Made by a program: the position numbers and the translations under genes | Shown: one piece after another, positions 41,638 to 50,556 of the stretch | Layout of the letters: every line of letters begins with the position of its first letter | How positions within the stretch are numbered: the stretch's first letter is position 1 | Notes under the pieces: generated by a model | What the model was told of the DNA's origin: nothing | The model's input: only the letters and a program-made list of their open reading frames with translations | Database searches by the model: none | Assembly: GCA_041177965.1 (NCBI GenBank) | Contig: JBEGWF010000011.1 | Span: forward strand, 1 to 57,750 | Length of the DNA stretch: 57,750 nt | Source of the DNA: SXXZ01 sp041177965 | GTDB taxonomy: Bacteria; Verrucomicrobiota; Verrucomicrobiia; Limisphaerales; UBA9464 | Reading direction: 5' to 3'

Positions 41638-43034
41638 ATCTGGACGCCCAGTGGCACCGTTGGGGTCGGATCCTGCGCTTCCGGGGACCCATCGGGCGTC
41701 TGGGGTTCTTCGTGGGTCTGGCGGTCTGCCTGCTGGTCAAGCAGGGCGTCGATCGGGGCATCCTCCGCCTCCTGGGTGTTCCATTCACCGGCCGCATCTG
41801 GGACATCCTCCTGGGCGTGGCATTGCCGACCGAGGATGACCTCTCCTGGGGTTGGCCGCTGCTCGTGGCCTCGCTGCCCTTCGTGTGGATCGGTTTGGCG
41901 CTCACGACCGCGCGTCTCCGGGCGCTCCGGCGATCCCCGGCCTGGGCCTTGCTGTTCTTCGTGCCGGGGATCAAGTTCATCCTCGTCCTGCTGCTGCTCG
42001 GCCTGCCGGAGCCCACGGAAGCTCCTCCGGAGATCCCGGTGCCTCCGAGGCTGGGCCGTTCCCGGTGGATCCCGCGCAACCGCTGGGCCTCCGCGGCGAT
42101 GGGGTCCGTTTTGACCTCGGTCCTGGGGGTTCTGTCGGTTCTTCTGATCGCCAACTATCTTGAGGCCTATGGATGGGCGCTCTTCGTGGCGCTGCCGTTC
42201 CTGATGGGTTTCCTGACAACCCTGATCCACAACCACCATGAGGTGCGTTCCTTGAGGGAGTCCTGCCTTTGCGGTCTCGCCGCCCTCGTCCTTCTGGGAG
42301 TCCTGATGATCCTGTCGGCCATCGAAGGATTGATCTGCCTGCTCATGGCCTCGCCCATCGCGGTGGTCCTGGCCCTGATCGGCAGTTCCATGGCCCACAT
42401 GCTTGTTTCCCAGGGCCTGGCCCATCGTCTCCAAGGGGGCGGTGCCCACTGTGCGGCCTTCCTCCTGCTGCCGATCCTGACCCTCGCCGAGTTGCGATTC
42501 CGTGCGCCCCCGGAAATCCGGCCGGTGAGCACCGAGGTGACGATTGCGGCGCCGCCGCAGACCGTCTGGCGGCACGTGGTCTCCTTCGCCGACCTGCCTC
42601 CGCCGACCGACTGGGTGTTCCGGACCGGCATCGCCTACCCGATCCGGGCCCGCCTGGAAGGACGGGGTGTCGGGGCCGTCCGCTACTGCGAGTTCTCCAC
42701 GGGCGCCTTCGTCGAACCGATCGAGGTCTGGGATGAACCCCGGCGTCTGGCCTTCTCGGTCACCGATTATCCGGCGCCCATGGAGGAGTGGACCCCGTAC
42801 CGGCACATCCATCCGCCGCACCTCGACGATTTCCTGGTCTCCAAGCGCGGGCAGTTCGAGTTGACGCCCACGGCCGACGGAGGCACCCGACTGGTCGGCA
42901 CGACCTGGTACCGGCATGGCCTGATGCCGGAGACCTACTGGCGATGGTGGTCCGACGCCATCCTGCACCGCATCCATGCCCGGGTCCTGGAGCACATCCG
43001 GAACCTCGCCGAAGGAAGGGTTTCGCGGCCGTGA
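41634..43034 (+). CDS. Multi-pass membrane protein with C-terminal SRPBCC domain
   Basis: 466 residues. The N-terminal ~320 residues contain about eight hydrophobic helices, the first ones resembling a DUF805-like module (IGRLGFFVGLAVCLLVKQ; LRALRRSPAWALLFFVPG). From ~residue 300 there is a polyketide-cyclase/SRPBCC-type segment: VTIAAPPQTVWRHVVSFADL, GAVRYCEFSTGAFVEPIEVWDE and TWYRHGLMPETYWRWWSDAI. Such domains bind hydrophobic ligands. GTG 41634 overlaps the stop of the DCC1 gene. The combination is unusual to me. Confidence 0.72.
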   Translation: MNLDAQWHRWGRILRFRGPIGRLGFFVGLAVCLLVKQGVDRGILRLLGVPFTGRIWDILLGVALPTEDDLSWGWPLLVASLPFVWIGLALTTARLRALRRSPAWALLFFVPGIKFILVLLLLGLPEPTEAPPEIPVPPRLGRSRWIPRNRWASAAMGSVLTSVLGVLSVLLIANYLEAYGWALFVALPFLMGFLTTLIHNHHEVRSLRESCLCGLAALVLLGVLMILSAIEGLICLLMASPIAVVLALIGSSMAHMLVSQGLAHRLQGGGAHCAAFLLLPILTLAELRFRAPPEIRPVSTEVTIAAPPQTVWRHVVSFADLPPPTDWVFRTGIAYPIRARLEGRGVGAVRYCEFSTGAFVEPIEVWDEPRRLAFSVTDYPAPMEEWTPYRHIHPPHLDDFLVSKRGQFELTPTADGGTRLVGTTWYRHGLMPETYWRWWSDAILHRIHARVLEHIRNLAEGRVSRP

Positions 43035-43095
43035 AAGAGTCCTCCTTTTCCGTGGCCAAACCCGCGACCTGACCGATATTCGGCCGACGCGAGAC

Positions 43096-44103
43096 ATGGC
43101 CAATCCCACCCACGCCACCCCACCCGCCACGGGTGCCACCATCACCACCGAGACCCTCCATTTCGAGAACGCCCGGGCGGCGCTTCAACTGCTGGGCGGC
43201 GACGAGCGCAACCTCCATGCGCTCGAGAAGGAACTCGGCCTCAAGGCGGCGGCCCGGGACGGGTGGATCCGGCTCGAGGGTCCTGCCGATGCCGTGGGTC
43301 GCGGTGTGAGGTTGTTCCAGTTGTTGGAGGCCGCGCAGAAGGACGGGTCTCCGGTGAAGTCGCGGGATTTCACCCATGCCCTGCATGTGGTGAGGCACGA
43401 CGGAGCCGAGGCGCTCCAGGCGTTGTTCCACCAGAAGATCAGCACCTCGCCCAAGAAGGCGTCGATCACGCCCAAGACCGTGGGCCAGCAGCGCTACGTG
43501 GCGGCCATCCGGGAGCACGACGTGACCTTCGGCATCGGGCCCGCCGGCACGGGCAAGACCTACCTGGCCATGGCCATGGCGGTGAACGCCCTCAAGGAGT
43601 CGCGCGTGGGCCGCATCATCCTCACGCGCCCGGCCGTCGAGGCGGGCGAGGCCCTGGGATTCCTTCCGGGAGACCTCTACCAGAAGCTCGACCCGTACCT
43701 GCGCCCGCTGCACGACGCCCTTCAGGACATGATGCCCGCCGAGGAGATCCAGAAGAACATGGAGCGGGGCATCATCGAGATCGCGCCGCTGGCCTACATG
43801 CGCGGCCGCACCCTCAACCAGTCGTTCATCGTGCTCGACGAGGCACAGAACACCACCGCCGAGCAGATGCTCATGTTCCTGACCCGCCTGGGCTTCGGTT
43901 CCAAGGCGGTGATCACGGGCGATCCGTCGCAGATCGATCTGCCGAACAGCAAGCGCAGCGGGTTGGTCGAGGCCGAGACGGCACTGCAGGGGGTCGAGGG
44001 GGTGTCGTTGATCCGCTTCGAGAAGAAGGACGTGGTCCGGCACCCGCTGGTCCAGCGCATCGTCCACGCCTACGAGCGGCACCGCGGGACCCAGCGCGGA
44101 TAG
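43096..44103 (+). CDS. phoH: PhoH family ATPase
   Basis: 335 residues. KTVGQQRYVAAIREHDVTFGIGPAGTGKTYLAMAMAV is the PhoH N-terminal region with Walker A GPAGTGKT; FIVLDEAQNTTAEQM is Walker B, and ITGDPSQIDLP is the typical sensor. A KH-like N-terminal domain precedes it (residues ~25-95). PhoH/YbeZ proteins are linked to ribosome and RNA metabolism and often neighbour ybeY, which is not here. Confidence 0.93.
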   Translation: MANPTHATPPATGATITTETLHFENARAALQLLGGDERNLHALEKELGLKAAARDGWIRLEGPADAVGRGVRLFQLLEAAQKDGSPVKSRDFTHALHVVRHDGAEALQALFHQKISTSPKKASITPKTVGQQRYVAAIREHDVTFGIGPAGTGKTYLAMAMAVNALKESRVGRIILTRPAVEAGEALGFLPGDLYQKLDPYLRPLHDALQDMMPAEEIQKNMERGIIEIAPLAYMRGRTLNQSFIVLDEAQNTTAEQMLMFLTRLGFGSKAVITGDPSQIDLPNSKRSGLVEAETALQGVEGVSLIRFEKKDVVRHPLVQRIVHAYERHRGTQRG

Positions 44104-44124
44104 CCCGGGTGCCCGGCCTCGGGA

Positions 44125-44595
44125 TCAAAGGTTCCGAAGGATGGCGAAGCCGACGATCAGCGCCGTCGCCCCCATCCACGCGTGCCGCATTCCGAGCGGA
44201 TGAGGCCATCGCCGTCCGGATCGCCGTTCCATGATCAGGGCCAGGGCCGACCATGCGACCAGTGGCAGCGAGGCCACCAGCAACGGGTTGTAGCGCCAGG
44301 CATCGCCCACGTTGCCGTGAAGGAGTTCATGGGTCGCCCGGAGACCGCCGCATCCGGGACACTGGAGGCCGGTCCAAGCGTGGAAGGTGCAGCGCGGGAA
44401 GAAGAACTGGCCCTGCGGCTTGTGGTTCCACAGCAGGGCCAGACCGACGAGGCCCGAGAACGCCAGGAGGATCGTCAGGGCCCCGATCCAGGACCCCGCA
44501 CCCCGGCCTTCTCCGGTGTCACGTGCCGGACCCGGGGGCGACGCCGGGGACACCGGGTCGTGCGGGGGATCGGGAAGCACGGGGGGCGCCGTCAT
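44125..44595 (-). CDS. DUF2752 family membrane protein
   Basis: 156 residues. FPRCTFHAWTGLQCPGCGGLRATHELLHGN carries the family's C-x(n)-TGxxCPGCGxxRA pattern, followed by AWRYNPLLVASLP. Two hydrophobic helices, one at ~38-56 and one at ~100-120, flank the Cys motif. Function unknown. Convergent with phoH; 30 bp separate it from the GYF-domain gene upstream in the same direction. Confidence 0.85.
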   Translation of the reverse strand: MTAPPVLPDPPHDPVSPASPPGPARDTGEGRGAGSWIGALTILLAFSGLVGLALLWNHKPQGQFFFPRCTFHAWTGLQCPGCGGLRATHELLHGNVGDAWRYNPLLVASLPLVAWSALALIMERRSGRRWPHPLGMRHAWMGATALIVGFAILRNL

Positions 44596-44625
44596 GAGGC
44601 GGGCGACCGGATCGGGGTTCAGCGT

Positions 44626-45315
44626 TCAGCGGAATGAATCGCGGATCTCCGGCTTGGACAGGAGCACCAAGGCCCAGATGCCGAAGGGGAGGCCCGTGCA
44701 GCAGCAGGGACTCAGGCAGGGGAGCATGCCGACGATCACGCCGATCATCACGAGAGCGTAGGAGCGCCGCTGCAGCATCTTGACCCCTCCCAGCAAGGTG
44801 AGGATTCCCAGGACGAGGGCCAGCAGATTCAAGGGCAGGTTGAACGTCTCCAGCGCATCCATGACGCCCTTGGCCATCCGCTCCGCCTCCGGGGAACCCA
44901 CCCCGAAGGGGATCTCGGTCTTCTTGGCCCATCCCATCAGACTGGCGAGGACGCCGTAGAACGAGGTGACCGTGCCCAGCACACCGGTGATCAGGATGCC
45001 GATGGCGGGTATCCGCAACGGATCGTCCGCATTCGTCTGCGGGACCTCCTGGGCCGAGGGTCGGAATCCCGGGTAGGCGTGGCTTGTGGCGGGTGTGATC
45101 TGCGTTGCCGCAGGCGGTTCCGCGGACATCGGCGGGACGGAGGTGCCCACGAGGTCGGCGAACTCGGGGAAGTCGCCCAGGGTCTTCCAAAGGGTGTCCC
45201 CCTCGGCCCGTGCCGGTGAGAACCGGTTCAGCCGGTTCTCGGAGATCCATTGGCGGAGTTGATCTGCGGAAACCGGTCCGTACTCCTTCTGGTCGGCACC
45301 TTGGATGTAGTACAT
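44626..45315 (-). CDS. GYF_2-domain membrane protein
   Basis: 229 residues. The N-terminus YYIQGADQKEYGPVSADQLRQWI is a GYF_2 domain (YGPVSxxQLxxWI). After a linker there are hydrophobic helices (IPAIGILITGVLGTVTSFY; LLALVLGILTLLGGVKML; ALVMIGVIVGMLPCL). GYF_2 proteins of this kind are common, and paired with DUF4190-like membrane parts. It forms a pair with the DUF2752 gene downstream. Function unknown. Confidence 0.78.
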   Translation of the reverse strand: MYYIQGADQKEYGPVSADQLRQWISENRLNRFSPARAEGDTLWKTLGDFPEFADLVGTSVPPMSAEPPAATQITPATSHAYPGFRPSAQEVPQTNADDPLRIPAIGILITGVLGTVTSFYGVLASLMGWAKKTEIPFGVGSPEAERMAKGVMDALETFNLPLNLLALVLGILTLLGGVKMLQRRSYALVMIGVIVGMLPCLSPCCCTGLPFGIWALVLLSKPEIRDSFR

Positions 45316-45385
45316 GGCGGGCTTGGGGTGGTCGTGTTGCCTTTCCGAAGATGGCTCGTTGTCCGTCGCAAATCAACCGAGGGCG

Positions 45386-46903
45386 TCAATGGGCGGCGCC
45401 GCCCCGCTCCGCTTCGGAGGTGTCTCGGTACCGATAACGAAGCGCCACGAAGACGAAACCGATGGCCACCACCGCCAGCATCGCCGCGCAGAGGTTGAAG
45501 AAGGCCACCCCCGAGACATGCAACACTTCGGTGCCGTCGGCCAGGCGTTCCTTGACGTTGAGTCCGAAGACCTTGGCGATGGCCAGGTTGCCCAGGGCCG
45601 TGGTCAGCAACCAGAAGCTCATCATGGTGCTGCGCATCGATGCGGGCGCCTCGCGGAAGGCGAATTCCAGTCCGGTGTTCGAGACGAGCACCTCACCGGC
45701 GGTGAGGACGAGGTAGGGCAGGGTCTGCCACAGGACGCTGAGTTTCTCGCCGCCGGCCACCCGTTGTTCGATGAATGCCACCATCACGAACGAGATGGCC
45801 GTCAGGAAGAGCCCGAATCCCATCCGGCGCAGGGTCGTGACGCGGAGTCCGGATTTCTCCGTCACCGGGAACAACACGTAGGTGAAGACCGGCACCATGA
45901 GCATGACCAGCAGGGCGTTCATCGACTGCATCTGCTCGGCACCGATGCGGTCGCCGATGATGAAGCGCAGCACGGGGCCGAGGATCGGCAGGTTCAGGGT
46001 GCCCTCGCTGAAGAGGTACGGGGTCATCTTGTCGCCCTGGAGCACCCAGGTGGTGCTGTTCTGGTCCCAAAGGGCCCAGAAGAAGGGGATCAACGCGAAG
46101 ACCGCGGCCACCTTCGTGGCGGATTTCGCGGCATGGACCTGTTCGAAGGAGTAGCGGTGTTCGCAGGCGCTCCAGAAGCCGGCACCCTGTCGCCGGTTGG
46201 CCGGGTGGGTCAGGGCATGCCACAGCATCTCCCAGAAGCTGCCTCCCTTGGCTCCGGATGGGGGCACGTGCACGTAATGCCGATGGCCCATCCAGAAGAA
46301 CAGCGTGGCCAGGCCCATGAAGATGCCCGGCACGCCGAAGGCCCAGCCATAGCCGTGGTCCTTCGCGATGCGCGGGATGACCAGGAACGAGAAGAAGGAC
46401 CCGAAGTTGATGCTCCAGTAGAACAGCCCATAGGCACGCTGGAGCAGGTGCCCCTGGTTGGCATGGAATTGGTCGCCGACGAAGGCCGAGACGCAGGGCT
46501 TGATGCCGCCCGCCCCCAGGGAGATCAGCGCGAGGCCCCCATACAGCAACCAGAGCTTCTGCTCCTGCCCCTGCACCAGGTCGGCCAAAGCCAGCACCCC
46601 GTGCCCGAGGCAGTAGAACAGCGAGATGGAGAGGATGGTCTTGTAACGCCCCAGCACCCGGTCGGAGAGCCAGGCGCCGAACAGGGGCATGAAATAGACC
46701 CCGAAGACGAACAGGTGGACGATCTCCGAGGCCTTCGACGAACCCTGGCCGAGGTGCTTGGCGATGTAGAGGGTCAGGATGCTGCGCATCCCGTAGAAGC
46801 TGAACCGCTCGCAGGCCTCGTTGCTGATGATGTACTTGATCTGGGGCGGGAACGAATCCGCGGAGGCGGGCGGGGTCGGAGCCGTGGGATGGGCGGATGA
46901 CAC
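45386..46903 (-). CDS. POT/PTR2 family proton-dependent oligopeptide transporter
   Basis: 505 residues. FPPQIKYIISNEACERFSFYG has the ExxERFxYYG-type POT signature (ERFSFYGMR), and LISLGAGGIKPCVSAFVGDQF matches the second PTR2 signature (GxGGIKP-V-AFGADQF). About 14 TM helices. GTG 46903 is the only start before the signature. Imports di- and tripeptides with protons. 180 bp separate it from accC upstream. Confidence 0.92.
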   Translation of the reverse strand: MSSAHPTAPTPPASADSFPPQIKYIISNEACERFSFYGMRSILTLYIAKHLGQGSSKASEIVHLFVFGVYFMPLFGAWLSDRVLGRYKTILSISLFYCLGHGVLALADLVQGQEQKLWLLYGGLALISLGAGGIKPCVSAFVGDQFHANQGHLLQRAYGLFYWSINFGSFFSFLVIPRIAKDHGYGWAFGVPGIFMGLATLFFWMGHRHYVHVPPSGAKGGSFWEMLWHALTHPANRRQGAGFWSACEHRYSFEQVHAAKSATKVAAVFALIPFFWALWDQNSTTWVLQGDKMTPYLFSEGTLNLPILGPVLRFIIGDRIGAEQMQSMNALLVMLMVPVFTYVLFPVTEKSGLRVTTLRRMGFGLFLTAISFVMVAFIEQRVAGGEKLSVLWQTLPYLVLTAGEVLVSNTGLEFAFREAPASMRSTMMSFWLLTTALGNLAIAKVFGLNVKERLADGTEVLHVSGVAFFNLCAAMLAVVAIGFVFVALRYRYRDTSEAERGGAAH

Positions 46904-47083
46904 CCCGACGGTTTAGCCAACGAGACGCGCAAGACCAAGCAGCGAGTGAAGCCTCGAGCGGATTTTCACCCCGCTGTCCCGACCCCGTGCCCGGTCGTTC
47001 CCTCGCGGGAGTGCCGGAGGGAGAAGGTTGGCGGCAGGGGAGGTGAGGAGGGCCCGGAGGGGAGGCCGGGAGGGGGGGCGGGC

Positions 47084-48469
47084 TTAGGCCTTGTCCTGAA
47101 TGAGTTCGCGGCGGGCGCCGCCCAGGAAACGCTCCACGAAGTTGGTCGTGTAGTTGCCCCGGCGGAAGTCCGGGTCCTGCAGGATGGCCAACTCGAACGG
47201 AATCGTGGTCTTGACCCCGGTCACCATGAACTCGCTGAGGGCCCGGGCCATCTTGTTGAGGGCGTCGGTGCGGTCCTTGCCCACGGCGATGAGCTTGCCG
47301 ATCATCGAGTCGTAGTACGGAGGGATGGTGTAGCCCGCGTAGGCGTGGGAATCGAGGCGGATGCCGGGCCCGCCGGGCGGATAGTACATCTCGATGCGAC
47401 CCGGGCTCGGGCGGAAGTCGTTGAAGGGATCCTCGGCGTTGATCCGGCATTCGATGGCGTGGCCCTTGAGGGTCACGTCGCCCTGACTGATCGAGAGCTT
47501 CTCGCCCGCGGCGATGAGGATCTGCTGTTTGACCAGGTCGACGCCCGTGACCTCTTCGGTGATGGGGTGCTCGACCTGGATGCGCTTGTTGACCTCCAGA
47601 AAGTAGAAGTTGCCGCTGTCGTCGGCGATGAACTCCACGGTGCCGGCGTTGGAATAGCCGGCCATCTCTGCGATGGCCAAGGCCGCCTTGCCCATCTTCT
47701 TGCGCAGGTCCTTGAGATCCTTGCGGTCGAGCAGGGGGGAGGGGGTCTCCTCGATCACCTTCTGGTTGCGACGTTGGATCGAGCAGTCGCGTTCGCCCAG
47801 GTGGATGATGTTGCCGCGGGTGTCGCCGAGGATCTGGAACTCGATGTGGTGCGGGTTCTCGATGAACTTCTCGATGTACACGCCCGAATTGCCGAAGGCC
47901 TTCTCGGCCTCGGTGCGCGCGGTGTGGTAGCCCTTGACGAGCGAGATGTCGTTGTGGGCGGCCCGCATGCCCCGGCCACCACCGCCGGCGATGGCCTTGA
48001 TCATCACCGGATAACCGATGCGCTTGGCCACCGTGAGCGCCTCCTGCTCCGTCTCGACCAGTCCGTCCGAACCCGGGGGCGTGGGTACCTTGGCCCGCTT
48101 GGCCAGATCGCGGCTGCTGGACTTGTCGTGCAGGGCGTTCATGGCCGCCGAGCGGGGACCGATGAAGCGGATGTTGCAGCTTTCGCAGACGTCGGCGAAG
48201 TGGGCGTTCTCGCTGAGGAAGCCGTAACCGGGATGGATGGCGTCGACGTCTGTGATCTCGGCGGCGGAGATCAGGCGGTCGATCCGGAGGTAGCTGTCGG
48301 TCGAGGGACCATCCCCGATGCAGATGGCCTCGTCGGCGACCTGCACATGCATCGAGTTGGCGTCGGCCTTCGAGTAGACGGCCACCGTCTTGATGTTCAT
48401 CTCGCGGCAGGCGCGGATGATGCGCATGGCGATTTCACCGCGGTTGGCGATCAGGATCTTTTCAAACAT
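47084..48469 (-). CDS. accC: Acetyl-CoA carboxylase, biotin carboxylase subunit
   Basis: 461 residues. MFEKILIANRGEIAMRIIRAC opens the N-terminal domain, AIAGGGGRGMRAAHN is the ATP-grasp glycine loop, and FLEVNKRIQVEHPITEEVTGVDLV the catalytic region with the conserved Glu and Arg. It carboxylates biotin on AccB with ATP and bicarbonate. 117 bp downstream of accB. Note FLEVNKRIQVEHP: most homologues have FLEMNTRIQVEHP. Confidence 0.97.
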   Translation of the reverse strand: MFEKILIANRGEIAMRIIRACREMNIKTVAVYSKADANSMHVQVADEAICIGDGPSTDSYLRIDRLISAAEITDVDAIHPGYGFLSENAHFADVCESCNIRFIGPRSAAMNALHDKSSSRDLAKRAKVPTPPGSDGLVETEQEALTVAKRIGYPVMIKAIAGGGGRGMRAAHNDISLVKGYHTARTEAEKAFGNSGVYIEKFIENPHHIEFQILGDTRGNIIHLGERDCSIQRRNQKVIEETPSPLLDRKDLKDLRKKMGKAALAIAEMAGYSNAGTVEFIADDSGNFYFLEVNKRIQVEHPITEEVTGVDLVKQQILIAAGEKLSISQGDVTLKGHAIECRINAEDPFNDFRPSPGRIEMYYPPGGPGIRLDSHAYAGYTIPPYYDSMIGKLIAVGKDRTDALNKMARALSEFMVTGVKTTIPFELAILQDPDFRRGNYTTNFVERFLGGARRELIQDKA

Positions 48470-48586
48470 GACGGTTGCGGTTCGTTCGGTGCCCCGGACG
48501 GTTCAGGCTCGGGGTTCGGGTACGGTGCTCGGGAGGCGGGCTGGCGCGGAGACGCGATCGGACGCGGCGCGCCGTGGGAACCCGGA

Positions 48587-49066
48587 TCAGAGCGGGCGAA
48601 TCTTGAACAGAACCTGCCCGAACTCAACCGGTTTGCCGTTCTCGGCCACCATCGCCGTGATGATGCCCCGGGTCTCGGCCTTGATCTCGTTCATGACCTT
48701 CATGGCCTCCAGGATGCAGACCACGGTGTCCGGGCCCACCTCGCTGCCGACCTCGACGTACGGGGCGGCATCGGGGGAGGGGGACGAGTAGAAGGTTCCG
48801 ATCATCGGACTCTTGATCTCGGATTCCGGGCCCGAGGGCACCGCCGCCGATACCGGGGCCGGAGCCGCCGCTGCGGCCGATTGGCGCGCCAAGGCCGAAT
48901 AGGCGGTGAGCTCGGGGTCGTCGACCGGGCCGCCCAGGAGGGGGGCCGATCCCCCACCGATGGGGCGCTTGAGCTTGATCTTGAAGTCCTTCTCCTCGAG
49001 CTCGAACTCCGAGAGGGAGTTCTTCTTCATCAGGTCGATGATCGATTTGATTTCTTTCAGGTCCAC
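48587..49066 (-). CDS. accB: Biotin carboxyl carrier protein of acetyl-CoA carboxylase
   Basis: 159 residues. An N-terminal helix (LKEIKSIIDLMKKNSLSEFELEE), an Ala/Pro linker, and the biotinyl domain with EAMKVMNEIKAET, where the Lys is biotinylated. The first committed step of fatty-acid synthesis, with accC directly downstream. A candidate promoter lies 129 bp upstream. Confidence 0.96.
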   Translation of the reverse strand: MDLKEIKSIIDLMKKNSLSEFELEEKDFKIKLKRPIGGGSAPLLGGPVDDPELTAYSALARQSAAAAAPAPVSAAVPSGPESEIKSPMIGTFYSSPSPDAAPYVEVGSEVGPDTVVCILEAMKVMNEIKAETRGIITAMVAENGKPVEFGQVLFKIRPL

Positions 49067-49194
49067 GGTGCTTCTGGGGTTGGGTCGGGGCCGGAGGGGC
49101 CTTCAGGACGCCACGGAAATGTTGTCGTCGTCAGGAATCCGATGCTCCGGGATGGTGACCGGAATTCGACGGTTCCGTGTCGAACTAGGGGCGC

Positions 49195-49224
49195 AACCTA
49201 CGGACAACGGGTTCGTCAGGTCAA
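49195..49224 (-). promoter_or_regulatory. Candidate accB promoter
   Basis: On the minus strand TTGACC (49224-49219), an 18-bp spacer and TAGGTT (49200-49195). The layout is the same as upstream of nusA. The leader would be about 120 nt. It lies in the 205-bp aroQ-accB gap, which holds nothing else I can name. Confidence 0.35.
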
Positions 49225-49271
49225 GCGGCACTTCTGCGGGTTTTGGCGTCAACTTCGCTTAAAAAGCAGGT

Positions 49272-49709
49272 TTACGCGGTTTTGCAAACGTTAACGGCTG
49301 CCTCGAGGGCCAGAATATAGGAGAAAGCGCCGAAGCCGCTGATTTGTCCGCGACAGACCCCTGCGATCATGGAGTGGTGTCGGAACGTCTCCCGGGCGTG
49401 GATGTTGGAGAGATGCAGTTCGATGACCGGCAAGCCGACCGCTGAAATGGCGTCGCGCAGGGCGATGCTGGTATGGGTGTAGGCGGCCGCGTTCAGGGCG
49501 ATGGCCTGGGCCGTGCCTCGGGCCTCCTGGATCCAGCCCACCAGTTGCCCCTCGTCGTTGGTCTGGCGGAATTCCACCGAGACTCCGAGCGCCTGGGCCC
49601 GTTCCCGGACGGAGGCCTCGATGCTGGCCAAGGTGTCCCGGCCGTAGATCTCCGGTTGGCGGGTGCCCAGCAGGTTCAGGTTCGGGCCGTTGAGGAAGAG
49701 GATCTTCAT
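49272..49709 (-). CDS. aroQ: Type II 3-dehydroquinate dehydratase
   Basis: 145 residues, normal type II length. KILFLNGPNLNLLGTRQPEIYG has the catalytic loop including Tyr, NAAAYTHTSIALRDAI the Asn-x-x-x-Tyr-x-H-T-S pattern, and VIELHLSNIHARE the catalytic His. Shikimate pathway enzyme. Its neighbour downstream is accB, an order (aroQ-accB-accC) seen in many bacteria. Confidence 0.96.
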   Translation of the reverse strand: MKILFLNGPNLNLLGTRQPEIYGRDTLASIEASVRERAQALGVSVEFRQTNDEGQLVGWIQEARGTAQAIALNAAAYTHTSIALRDAISAVGLPVIELHLSNIHARETFRHHSMIAGVCRGQISGFGAFSYILALEAAVNVCKTA

Positions 49710-49814
49710 CGCACTGGGACCGAGGATAGGGATCGGCCGGGGAATCTCCAGATGGGATTTGGTGACGGTGACCGGCCCATCGGTCGCCGCATCCCCGTCG
49801 ATGCGGCCGCCCGT

Positions 49815-50543
49815 TCAGGATTTTCGACCCAGATTGAGGGTCATGGTGCCTCCCAGAAACCCCTCGATCCGGGTTTCGGCATAGCCCAGTTCCTTCAGGG
49901 CCGCATCCACCCCGTGCTGGGCGGGGTACGCCTTCAGCGAGTCCAGGATGTAGCCATGGGTGTCGGCGTCGCCGCAGAAGATCCGGCCGAAGAGCGGGCA
50001 GATCCGTTCCAGGTATTGGAAGTAGACCCAACGCCAGGGCAGGAAGTCGGGCTTGCCGAAGTCGAGGACCAGCAGGCGGCCACCGGGCTTGAGCACCCGG
50101 GTCAGTTCGCGCAGTCCCCGGTGGAAGTCGGCGAGGTTGCGCAGGCCATAGCTGATGGTCACCACGTCGAAGGACCGGTCGGGGAAGGGCAGATCGAGCG
50201 CATCGCCCTGCTGGAAACGGACCGTTCCCGAGCCGGGAGGAAGCGGGGTCTGGGCCGCACGCTCCGCGGCGACCGCCAGCATCGGATGGCTGAAGTCGAA
50301 GCCCACCACCTCGGCCCCGCGACCGGCCAATCCGAAGGCGACATCACCGGTGCCGCAACAGACATCCAGGGCACGCTGGCCGGGCCCGAGGGCCGCCTCG
50401 CTGACCAGTCGACGTTTCCAGATCCGGTGCATCCCGAGGCTCTGGAGGTCGTTGATGAGGTCGTATCGGGGAGCGACGGCCGCGAACAGGTCCCCCACCT
50501 TGGGGGCCCGGTCCGTGCCGGGTGCGAAGAACTTGCTGGCCAT
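49815..50543 (-). CDS. ubiE: Demethylmenaquinone/ubiquinone C-methyltransferase
   Basis: 242 residues. FAAVAPRYDLINDLQSLGMHRIWKR is the UbiE/MenG signature; VCCGTGDVAFGLAGRGAEVVGFDF is SAM motif I; ISYGLRNLADFHRGLREL the second family signature. Most likely methylates demethylmenaquinone, given the phylum. Quinone biosynthesis; starts 13 bp after the coiled-coil gene. Confidence 0.93.
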   Translation of the reverse strand: MASKFFAPGTDRAPKVGDLFAAVAPRYDLINDLQSLGMHRIWKRRLVSEAALGPGQRALDVCCGTGDVAFGLAGRGAEVVGFDFSHPMLAVAAERAAQTPLPPGSGTVRFQQGDALDLPFPDRSFDVVTISYGLRNLADFHRGLRELTRVLKPGGRLLVLDFGKPDFLPWRWVYFQYLERICPLFGRIFCGDADTHGYILDSLKAYPAQHGVDAALKELGYAETRIEGFLGGTMTLNLGRKS

Positions 50544-50556
50544 GGAGAGTTGGGGG

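Noticed and set aside
44104..44124. ccggg-tg-cccgg hairpin between phoH and DUF2752
   Set aside because: A 2-nt centre and no T-run; probably chance in GC-rich sequence.
46910..46938. TTGGTC-N17-TAAACC promoter-like boxes before the POT transporter
   Set aside because: The -10 would be 6 bp from the GTG start, requiring a leaderless mRNA; evidence too weak.
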